Below are positions 1-9,600 of a stretch of DNA of 23,407 nucleotides, in pieces (position 1 is the first letter of the stretch; each line of letters begins with the position of its first letter). Origin of the DNA: Daldinia sp. FL1419 (Eukaryota > Ascomycota > Sordariomycetes > Xylariales > Hypoxylaceae); contig MU623637.1 of NCBI GenBank assembly GCA_025201765.1, positions 1-23,407 on the forward strand, written 5' to 3'. The notes below the pieces were generated by a model, which made no database searches, was not told the DNA's origin, and saw nothing but the letters and a program-made list of their open reading frames with translations. The translations under genes and the position numbers were made by a program.

Positions 1-126
1 GCTATGTAAAATCCTCTTTATATGCATAAATACACTCAAATAATACATATGTATCCTATATTTTAGGTTTAGTACCCAAAAAAGATGGCTCGTGCACGCC
101 TCAAACATAATATTACCCTTTCCAGC

Positions 127-144
127 CCAAAATCCTGATTTTGG
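127..144. repeat. Perfect 8-bp inverted repeat, 2-nt spacer
   Basis: CCAAAATC and GATTTTGG are separated by CT. It could be a protein-binding palindrome or the end of a worn mobile element. There is no partner copy nearby to decide. Confidence 0.5.
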
Positions 145-419
145 CAAAGTGTCACATATGGGCCTCCGTATCCGATATCGATCTGATTAGACTGATTAGA
201 CTAACGTGGCCGGGTATTGGCTAAAATGAATTGAGTCCGTTAGTACCTACCCTGAGTACCCCTAGTCCTTCAACACATGTAAGTCCCCTGACTGAGAAAA
301 TAAAAAAGAAGGTCAATTAAGACTAATGCAAGTCATAGCCTCTCCTAGGTTAAAGACTTTGAACGAATCAGATGTCACCGATAGCAACGATTGTCCAATT
401 CGGGAGTCCCGTCGAAAGG

Positions 420-440
420 TTTTTTTTTTTTTTTTTTTTT
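420..440 (+). repeat. Poly-T tract (21 T)
   Basis: This is an uninterrupted run of 21 T within a pyrimidine-rich stretch. It could act as a nucleosome-excluding poly(dA:dT) tract, but it lies about 1.1 kb from the next gene start. Its length is likely to vary between isolates or with sequencing. Confidence 0.8.
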
Positions 441-822
441 CCCTCTTTGCATTCTTTCTGGTTCTTATCTCTAAGGTACCTTTTCACCTTACTCAACGTA
501 CCCTCTCACTACCTACATCCATACCTACCCGCATACCTAGTGTACATGTCTACCTACCTCTTATCAGACTATCCAGCTCAGCTATCTTGTTGCGCGTACC
601 CACTTTAAGCCACTTCCCATCTTTTTTTCTTATCTCGAATTACCATTCCATGATTCCCCGTGATGTTCTCGATCCATCTCCTTAGGCGGTTACGCCCTCT
701 TGAATCAGGGCTTACCGCAAACTTGCTGCAGACTTGCCCACACGATAGTCTGACTCTTCCCTTTTTCTTTGAGTAGCCTCGAGGTATTCTTGCCTCCTTT
801 ACCGAGGCTAAGCTCATAATCC

Positions 823-871
823 AATACCCAATACCCATTACCCGTTACCCATTACCTATTACCTATTACCC
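823..871 (+). repeat. Heptamer tandem repeat (RWTACCY, 7 copies)
   Basis: Seven consecutive 7-bp units fill 49 bp: AATACCC twice, ATTACCC, GTTACCC, ATTACCT twice, ATTACCC. The complement reads GGGTAAT, loosely like a telomere-type repeat, but it is not the fungal TTAGGG unit. It appears to be a simple minisatellite. Confidence 0.75.
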
Positions 872-1336
872 ATCGTTCACAACCCACCTTCGAGCCCAAA
901 AGCCCACAGCTTACAAAGAGGTACACAAACGGGTTCACCGCTCGTACCGCCCGTACCCATCGTACTAGAGCTCAGCCGAACATGACAATTGTCGTAGCGG
1001 TATCGCTGCTGACTGGTAAACAGGCCCTAGTCTTTGAGTAGAAGCCGAAACACCGTAGGTTAACCATGACTTCGCTTACTCGATCGTATCCATCTACTCA
1101 TTTGCCATTTTCCCTTTGCCCTTCTCGGCTTTTTCCCAATCTCTCCGTCATATATTCCCATGTAGTACGCCTCTGCCACACATCAGTAGGTTTCGTCTTC
1201 TCTAGACTACTATTCACTCTCATTCCAGTCCAGCCCATCACCACCGTACATACTGTTGCAACTGCTGCATATGCTGCATATCACTGCTTAGTTGTGATAC
1301 ACTCTTTCAATCGTCTATTGCATACTGTGCTCTTTC

Positions 1337-1440
1337 CTTATCTTGTCTTCCCTCTCTTATCATTCGTCGACCAACCTGCGGTCAAAGACATTGTGATAAG
1401 CAAACATCTGCTTTGTCTTCGTCGATTGTCCGTCCTTATC
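1337..1440. promoter_or_regulatory. Cluster of four GATA-factor (AreA/NIT2-type) sites
   Basis: Four HGATAR matches lie within 104 bp, 105-210 bp before the allantoinase ATG. Three are CTTATC (reverse GATAAG) at 1337-1342, 1356-1361 and 1435-1440; one is a forward GATAAG at 1395-1400. The flanking base makes each a full AGATAAG or TGATAAG. Purine-catabolic genes in ascomycetes are known targets of the nitrogen GATA activators AreA/NIT2, which prefer paired sites. Nitrogen-metabolite control of the gene downstream is therefore inferred. No binding data can be seen from sequence. Confidence 0.6.
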
Positions 1441-1544
1441 TTTGTCTGCCAACATACCGCTTCGCCAACTACCTATTTATTGTGTTAGCTTGCCTAGTAG
1501 GCTTAGTACCATCAGAAAATAATTCATAGGTTGGACCGTACATA

Positions 1545-3222
1545 ATGACCGTCACTTCTAGAACCAATGCTGGCCCGTTGACCGTCCTCGTATCGACGAG
1601 AGCGGTCATCACCTTACCCGATGACAGCCTTCTTCTCACCCCGGCTACCGTATCGATCTCGCCGGCCACCGGAAAGATAGTAGACATCGTGCCCACTACT
1701 CTTCCCAAGGCGTCTTTTGCTCCGTCGACGACATACATCAACTATGGCACCAAACTCTTAATTCCCGGTCTGGTAGATGCTCACGTGCACCTTAACGAGC
1801 CCGGACGGACGGAATGGGAGGGATTTAGCACCGGTACCAGGGCGGCAGCCTCCGGTGGCGTAACAACCGTTGTTGATATGCCTCTCAACGCTATCCCACC
1901 AACCACGACTTTGGCAGGGTTCAAGGAGAAGCTCGCTGCTAGTCAGGGTCAATGCTGGGTTGATGTGGGGTTTTACGGGGGCGTTATCCCCGGAAATGCG
2001 GATGAGCTTGTTCCCCTGGTGGAAGCGGGCGTTCGCGGGTTTAAGGGCTTCCTAATCGAGTCGGGTGTAAGTTTATGCCTCCAGTAAGCCAATAAGACCT
2101 GGAAGCGCCTCTAATAGGAAATAATAGGTTGATGAGTTTCCCGCCATCTCGTCCAACGATATTGCTCTTGCAATGAAGACTCTAAATGGCACGCCGACGA
2201 CGCTCATGTTTCACGCTGAGATGATCCCTCCGATTGCTGATTCGGTTGGTGATGCCGTACAAGCCTCCGAGCCTCCCTTAGCACCACACGGCGACTTACA
2301 ATCGTACAAAACGTTCCTCGAGTCGCGACCGCCCTCCTTTGAAACCTACGCGATCGACCAAATCGTTTCCCTCGCGCATCTGGCACCTGGCCTACACCTG
2401 CATATCGTCCACCTGTCCGCAACTCAAGCGATCCCGATCCTAAAGGCTGCCCGCAAGTCTGGGGTTGACATTACCGCCGAGACCTGTTTCCATTACTTGG
2501 GTCTGGCAGCTGAGAGTGTCGAGGACGGTGATTGCAGATACAAGTGCTGCCCACCAATTCGTGAGCAGCTAAACCAAGATGGGCTCTGGGAAGAGCTCGC
2601 AGCACCGGATTCGTGCATTAAGACTATCGTCTCCGACCATTCACCTTGCACTCCCGAGCTCAAGCTCCTCCCGCCCTACCTCCAGACCATCGAAGCCCCG
2701 CATATGCACCATTCCGATTCAGGTATTGATATGACTGCTGACTTGGCTGATGCGAATGCGAAGCAAACAAAGGCCCAAGCGCAAGTTGCCAAGGACGTTG
2801 GGGATTTCTTCGCCGCATGGGGTGGAATCTCGTCGGTCGGACTTGGCTTACCTATTCTTTACACATCGGCCAAGAAGCGAGCGGCAGCTGGAAGCAAATC
2901 AGCTCCTACTATCACCGATATCGTGCGTCTATGTTGCGCCGCGACGGCCAAGCAAGTCGGACTTTCGCACCGTAAGGGTGCATTGAAGGTTGGCATGGAT
3001 GCCGATATTTGCGTATTCGATGATACCGAGGAATGGGTATTACACTCGGCTGGCATGCACTGGAAGAACCGCTGCTCGCCGTGGGAAGGACATCGCTTCG
3101 CGGGCCGCGTCAAGGAAACGTGGCTTCGAGGTAAGAAAGTATTCGAATACGGAGGCTTGAACGGTGGGTTCGTGACCGGAAAGCCGGTCGGCGAGGCTAT
3201 CGTCGAGAAGAGATTTGCTTGA
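1545..3222 (+). CDS. Allantoinase (purine catabolism)
   Basis: Hydrolyses allantoin to allantoate, a step in using purines as a nitrogen source (family of yeast DAL1, cyclic amidohydrolases). Two exons, 1545-2066 and 2128-3222, flank a 61-nt phase-0 intron with donor GTAAGT at 2067, branch CTAAT at 2111-2115 and AG at 2126-2127. Splicing restores the family motif SGVDEFP. The product is 538 aa. The binuclear metal set is visible: H80 and H82 in DAHVHLNEPGR, the probable carboxylated lysine K167 in GFKGF, H203 in FHAEM, H269 in HIVHLS and D344 in SDHSPC. Start: A at -3, and the N-terminal beta-strand region begins soon after. It is longer than yeast allantoinase (about 460 aa), partly through a low-similarity linker at roughly residues 355-395 (HHSDSGID...KQTKAQAQ) before the conserved GDFFAAWGGISS block. 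The GATA cluster upstream suggests nitrogen regulation. Confidence 0.93.
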
Positions 3223-3939
3223 GAGGTAGGTAGAGCTAGCTAGGTATGCGGGGACCGAAGCGGGCATTAATGAGCTCAGCTACGAGCGATCAAAGAAGAA
3301 GTGGATTGATCCTCGAAAAGCTAGGCGACGACGATGGCTGATTATTATGATGACTTGATGATACTGCATGGCCCGCGAGCGAGTTTAGATGGACGGAGTT
3401 TAGGAGTTTTTGAATTACTATTGATCATTACCTACCATGTAGGTAGCTGCCTAGGCCTGCTGGGTTAGATAATTAGATGTCCGTACCTAGATTTACAAAT
3501 GCGTATTTCTTTGAATAATGGTTGGTTTTGCATTTACATCAAGTGCCACACAACACATGCCACGCCAATTGACGTGCTTCCAAGGAAAAGGTATCCGTTC
3601 TTCATTGGAGAGGAATACGTCTAACGCGGAGAACCTTGATGCTTTTGTCCAATAGTTCTTTTTAATCGTGCCACACCTCGTCGGTTGATGTACTTGGAAG
3701 TATAAAGCGGTTGCTTGAGAGGGGGGGGGGTTTTATTCCTTGGAAGCCAAAACTTCAAAATTCAAACCCATGATTTAACTACCTATTTCCTTTTTGTTTC
3801 ATAGATGACTAGGTAGTTTACGAACGGAACGCGATGCCGAGCTAAGTTGATCAATAGGTTGGTAGGTACATTTTGTAGGTAGGTATTTTGACGTATACAT
3901 ATATCTGCAGCTAAGCGTCTTGGTATACGAGAGCCAATA

Positions 3940-3990
3940 GATGCCTAGGTACTTACCTACCTACCTAGGTAGGCACCTAACCTAGGTATT
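3940..3990. repeat. TAGGTA/ACCTAGGT motif cluster
   Basis: A block of alternating TAGGTA and TACCTA units contains two copies of the palindrome ACCTAGGT (3963-3970 and 3980-3987). It is the densest occurrence left of the ABC transporter. The same motif recurs at 4558-4565, 5573-5580, 14777-14784, 15881-15888, 15893-15900 and 15981-15988, always outside genes. Confidence 0.65.
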
Positions 3991-5607
3991 TGAGGCGTAA
4001 TGTATCGGAAGTAACTCCGTTTTATAAGTGGCATTATCTGTTAACTAGGTAGGTTAGGATTTACACCATAACATAGTAATTCGTCTATGGATGTGTCTTG
4101 GCAACCAACCCACGATACCGAGGCTTACAGTATACTATGTAGACATGCACCAAATAAGACCGTGAGAGGTAAATAAATATACAATAGGGATTAACCAACC
4201 TTCATATCGGATAGCCTCTCTCGATCGACGACAAACCGCATCTTGGCTTGTATCTCGGCTTGCATCAAGCATCTTGGTCCTCCAAGTAATAGAACATCTC
4301 GCTTAGACCAGTTTATTTTTATCTCACAATATTATTACTACACTCCACTCCCCGCCAACGGTTTTTCTTGGTGATGATTACTTTGCAAGTGATTGCCGTA
4401 CGTACTATGTACATAGATTTCAAGGATAACCTTGCGCGACTGATTAGCTGCAAAGAGGTCTGGAGCCGAGATCGCCAAGCAATACTCCGTATTTCATTTC
4501 CCGCTCTCCTATGCCGCCCAAGTACACTGCAATATATGGTGTGTATGTAGGTACAATACCTAGGTAAGGTGCTTGTGCTGGGTATCTCAGGTTAGGTATT
4601 GAGCTAGTTACCTCTTTCTTCAATTACTTTAACTACCGTACGTGTCTCAATAAGGGTGTAATCGTTAATTCTTCAACTCCCTACGAATCTTCGATATGGT
4701 TAAGCCCGTCTGATTTTTTTATTTTTTTTTTCGTTGTTTCGGGTATTTTTTCCTATCATAAGAGCCGTGCGCTCATCATCTATCACATTCATCGGCATAT
4801 CAAAACATCCCCCCCCCGACGGAGTGGCGGCCATGTGCATCCCTTGGTTGAGGAACGCCACGGAATGCGAGCAATGCAAATCGTGAACTTTGTGGAACCC
4901 AAGGAAGTAATATGATCTAGACCGAAAATGTAATCCCGGACTGCACCAGCAAACAAGCGAAGCGGAACGCTTCGTTTCCGAGCACGACCTTACTGGATTC
5001 GGCTTGCTTCCATGCAAGCGCCACCAAGATCAGAAAGATCTTTATCATCTGATAATCGTGGTCATGTTGTGTAATGTGGAATTCCTCTCTCCTTACGTCG
5101 TCGATTTCTACTATGTATCATGTTCTTAAACTCCGTTATATATCTAGGTAAGGTTAGGGACCTACATATAACCAGGCATCCATCCGTGATTATATGCGAA
5201 TATGAGGCACCTGTGTATTTCGTGTGCTTTCCATGCACCAAGATACCGGCCGTATGGAAACAAGACCTGCTACTTAAGGCTCGGCTAACAATCCGTCTCC
5301 ATCGACGGGACTGGACCGCTGTCAGCTATCTCTAGCCGAGACGCGATGCAAGACTACCTTAGGTACATAGTGGCAGACGGCCCAACCAGGGACTCGGATT
5401 GGGCTGAACTGAATCAGTAGCCTGTAGGTAGGTAGCATTGCGCAATATTCCCTGGACGTAGTTCTCCAAACCCCAACAGGGAAATACTATGTCCCACCTC
5501 AAAGCCACCTTCGCTTAGAGAATCAAATGTCTTAGGTTATCAAAGCAACCCGGGCAAAGTTAGTTATACCTAACCTAGGTAGGTACTTGAATTCATGCTA
5601 CCTAAGG

Positions 5608-5631
5608 ACATGTCCATCGACATGTCCATCT
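5608..5631 (+). repeat. 12-bp direct duplication containing ACATGT palindrome
   Basis: ACATGTCCATCG is followed directly by ACATGTCCATCT. The first copy sits in the perfect 10-bp palindrome GGACATGTCC (5606-5615). Function unknown. Confidence 0.6.
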
Positions 5632-5724
5632 TGCCTCGCATTTCTATTTTCCCTTCCAGAACACGTGGCCCAGGGCAAGGGTGGAGAGACATATTCGATG
5701 TTGATATGTGGTGGTCGAATGCTC

Positions 5725-5766
5725 GTGGAGGTATATACGAGGAGGTATATGTGAGGAGATATAATG
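5725..5766 (+). repeat. 14-bp tandem repeat, three imperfect copies
   Basis: Units of 14 bp read GTGGAGGTATATAC, GAGGAGGTATATGT and GAGGAGATATAATG. Divergence between units suggests an old duplication. No gene overlaps it convincingly. Confidence 0.6.
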
Positions 5767-6670
5767 CGGTATGGAATAAGAATGGAAGATTCGATAGTTA
5801 GGTAGATTCCACTGCCGAGGTATCGTAAAAGTACGAGTAGGAAATCGACAAACGGAAGAAGATGTGGGGTTGGGGATGGTAATAATGTATGTAGGTACAC
5901 ATATGGATCAGTGCATATGGATCCGGAGATGATGTACTAATTATCATTACGCCAAGTTAGTTCACCATTACGGGATGGGTTTCTAATATTAGTTGCGTAC
6001 TGGGGTCGCCCTGGGATCGCTTAGGATCTCGTTATACATATAGCGATATATTTGATAAAATTTCAAACAAGAAGAGCGATCTAAGGTCGGCTACAAACGA
6101 AACGTTCGGGACGAGGGTTAGTTATTGACGATACATACTATAGAGCCACCAAGGTCTAGAGCCCGCTAGAAGGGGGTACTCGTTCTATGCTTGGTCGCAG
6201 TCGGTTGCAGATTGCAGCACGTCCATGGTTCCAATTAAGGACCGTGGCAAGGATAACGTGGTTCGCTGGGTTCGCGTGGGATTAATCCTAGTCAGCTTGA
6301 TGTTGCATCTTACATTACTATGTATGGTACACCATCTCGGTAGGCCTTTGGCTTTTTTTTTTCGGTGGGCGACCACGTCTTTGCGGTTTCAAGGGATTTT
6401 CTTTTTCATTTTTTGATATTTTCCGCGTGAGGATATCTTGTGATTTTGCGATTTGTATGTGTTCGTCACACCCGAATGGTCTATATACATGCATTGTTAT
6501 AGAAAGGAAACGTCCTGTTTGGTTTGGGGAATGTTATCATAAACACTCGGTCAAAGCTCGAGCCCTTTTGCTATACATACCTACCTAGGCTTCGCATACA
6601 TACCTATATATCACCTTGCAGACAGTTTAGCCGCTCATAGCGGTCGGACTCGCCACACAGGTTCCCAGAT

Positions 6671-9600
6671 ATGACCTCAAATTCAGACACCACCATTCCA
6701 AGTCATGAAGAACGAAATGGCGAAAAACCTGTCACGATCGATATCGACGCAAGTGAGCCTTTGAGCTCTGTTTCTACTTCGACGGATATCAACCGACCGG
6801 GTTTGGGCCGGCGAATATCGGTGCCAGCAGTCGGCCATTTATCGTTGGATGATGTCGAAGCTGTCGAAGTTCAAATACGAAACCTGTCGGTTACCGTCGA
6901 TACGTCGCCTTCGATATGGGATCCCGCAACTTATCCCGATTTGTTGAAAACGTTTGGGAAAGGTCGTGATGGCCCAACGACCAAGACTCTCCTTAATTCG
7001 GTTAATGCTTCTTTGAAACCAGGAACTTTGACAGCAATCCTCGGCGGCAGTGGTTCTGGGAAGACGACTTTATTAAATACGGTTGCAGAACGTATGTTCA
7101 GCTCTCGGCTTTCGCAAAGTGGGACCACCACGTTCAATGGCCAGGAAGGGGTGCATTCCGTGAGACACGCATATGTGATGCAACAGGACATCTTGCTTCC
7201 CACTCTAACGGTACGAGAAACGTTACAGTACTCAGCAGATTTAAGATTACCGCCGCCGACAACGAAGGAGGAACGCATGCGTATTGTGGAAGAAGTCATC
7301 CTTGAATTAGGGTTAAAAGACTGTGCAAATACTAGGATAGGAAATAGTCAACATCGTGGATGTAGTGGTGGAGAAAAGCGAAGGGTGAGCATCGGTGTAC
7401 AACTCCTAGCAAACCCATCCATTCTCTTTTTAGACGAGCCGACGACCGGATTAGACGCAACGAGCGCTTTCCAACTCGTTAGGACTCTCAAGGCTTTGGC
7501 GAACAAGGGGCGGACTATTATCACAACTATCCACCAACCACGTTCCGAAATATGGGATCTATTCGATAATCTAATAATTCTATCCAAAGGAAGCCCGGTA
7601 TACTCTGGCGCTATGAAGGAGTGTATCCCCTGGTTTTCGAACCTCGGGTTTGAACTTCCTGCTTTCGTTAACCCTGCTGAGTTCATAATCGATCAAGCCG
7701 CCATCGATAACCGCTCCCCAGAGCTCGAGGAAGAGAGTACTGCCAGGGTCGAGCGTCTGAAGGCAGCTTGGAATGGGGAAACACAGAGAGTATTCAAAAC
7801 GACTACGCCTGAGAAGGCTCCCGACACGAAGGATAAACCAAAGCGACCGAGGATAGGGCAACATGCGAATTTTTTCCGTCAACTGCGAGTGTTGACCGAC
7901 AGGACCCTGAAGGTTACTTACAGAGACCCCATGGGAATGGCAGGTTCTATAATGGAGGCGATTCTCATGGCCATCATCACTGGTTACATCTTCTACAACC
8001 TCTCCCGGGATCAACCCGGTATCCGATCACGACAGGCTGCATTGTACATCTCCGTAGGTCTACAGGGCTACCTATTTTTAACATTTGAGATTTTCCGTTT
8101 AACGTTGGACATACCCACGTTTGACCGCGAGAGCAGCGAGGGCTGTGTAACCGCCCTCCCTTTCATATTATCCCGTCGATTGGCGCGTCTGTTTACCGAA
8201 GATATACCCGTTCCGTTTTTGTACAGCGTCATCTTTTACTTCATGGTTGGTTTCGATGCCAACGCGTCGAAATTCTTCACTTTCTTTTCGATAATTCTTC
8301 TTAATCATTACATCGCCGTCACGCTGGCCATGTCATCTGTTGCTGCGGTTAGGCATTTCCCCGGAGCCAGTTTAATCGCCAATCTTGCGTATACCCTGCA
8401 AAGTATGGCCTGCGGTTACTTTATACAGAGCAACACGATACCGGTATACGTCAGATGGACCAAGTATATCACGTATACGTACTATGCGTTTGGAGCACTC
8501 TGCGGCAACGAGTTCGAAGGTAGCTTCTACGATTGCCCCTTACCGGGCGGCGAGTCGAACCCAGCATGTAACCAATACACCGGCCGATATATCATGGATA
8601 ATCTTGGGTTTCCTCAGAACTGGGTAGCACGGCCCATCGTTATTCTAGTCGCTTTTGCTATTCTTTTCTTTATTACCTCATGGATTGGGTTGGCATTCCT
8701 AAAAGTAGAAATGACAATTGCACGAGCTCGAGCATCCGACACGGATCTTTCAGCTGGGAAGGAAAAGATGACGGCAAGGTCAATTCATGAGGTGCGAGCT
8801 ATCGACGTTGGCCTCGACGAGTTCTCCCTAGCATTGGACAAGCGATCTTTGACTGGAAAAAAGCTACCTACTAAAACTATCCTCAACCCCGTTACGGCGA
8901 CATTCCAGGCGGGAACACTTAATGTAATAATGGGGCCTTCTGGTTCAGGAAAGACGAGTTTACTTAATGCTATGGCTCTACGGTTGCACAGCACGATTGG
9001 AACTAGATATCGGCCGTCCGGGAAACTGTCCTTCAACGACGCCGTCCCATCGGATTCGGTTATACGTTCAGTTGTTTCGTACGTTTGCCAGGACGATGAT
9101 GCGCTACTACCTTCTCTCACGGTACGCGAAACTCTGCGCTTCGCGGCAGGTCTTCGTCTTCCCACGTGGATGAGTAAATCGGAGAAATATCAACGGGCCG
9201 AAGAGGTTCTGGTAAAGATGGGTCTGAAAGATTGTGCCGACAACTTAGTTGGCAACGAGCTCGTCAAGGGTATATCCGGCGGCGAGAAGCGCCGAGTTAG
9301 TATAGCCGTTCAGATCCTTACCGACCCTCGGGTACTATTACTAGACGAGCCGACGAGTGGACTGGATGCATTTACAGCAAGCAGTATCTTGGAAGTCTTA
9401 CAGGGTTTGGCTAAAGAAGGGCGTACACTTATTCTTACCATCCACCAAGCTAGATCTGACATCTTCAAGCATTTCGGAAACGTGCTCTTGCTAGCCAGAG
9501 GTGGTTCTCCTGCATATGCCGGCGCAGCAAGGGATATGCTGCCATATTTCAGTCAACTTGGTTACCAATGTCCTCAACATACTAACCCAGCCGATTTCGC

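Larger units (their letters stand above)
1..1336. other. Gene-free upstream region, left end of window
   Basis: No convincing gene is visible here. The open frames that occur are low-complexity, run through simple repeats and resemble no family I know. The stretch holds a short perfect palindrome, a 9-bp duplication (CTGATTAGA twice near 183-200), a long T tract, a heptamer tandem repeat and several pyrimidine-rich blocks typical of fungal upstream regions. Single GATAAG sites in reverse orientation lie near 464-469, 560-565 and 629-634. The right part is probably distal promoter or 5' leader of the allantoinase gene. Confidence 0.6.
3223..6670. other. 3.4-kb intergenic region without recognisable gene
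   Basis: No frame longer than about 105 codons looks like a protein, and no splicing pattern joins the short ones into a known family. Visible content: dispersed ACCTAGGT palindromes and TAGGTA runs, a G10 tract (3721-3730), a C9 tract (4809-4817), T-rich runs near 4713-4733, a 12-bp duplication and a 14-bp tandem repeat. The last few hundred bases (about 6400-6670) are presumably the promoter and leader of the ABC transporter. A non-coding RNA gene cannot be excluded. Confidence 0.6.

Noticed and set aside
326..685. 119-codon plus-strand frame across the poly-T tract
   Set aside because: The reading is dominated by Phe from the T run, overlaps frames on both strands and resembles no family.
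1066..1488. 140-codon frame upstream of allantoinase
   Set aside because: Pyrimidine-rich leader DNA gives a Ser/Leu/Pro/His-rich translation with no domain, and it overlaps the GATA cluster. Best explained as promoter and 5' leader.
4700..5017. 105-codon minus-strand frame
   Set aside because: It has a lysine-rich low-complexity end formed by T runs, no recognisable motif, and crosses the poly-C tract.
5598..5900. Overlapping frames on both strands near the 14-bp repeat
   Set aside because: Both readings arise from the repeated units; no conserved features.
7348..8014. Antisense frames within the ABC transporter
   Set aside because: Shadow frames of a clear coding sequence; no independent family signal. 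The same holds for those at 6931-7299, 8785-9165, 9871-10068 and 10180-10512.
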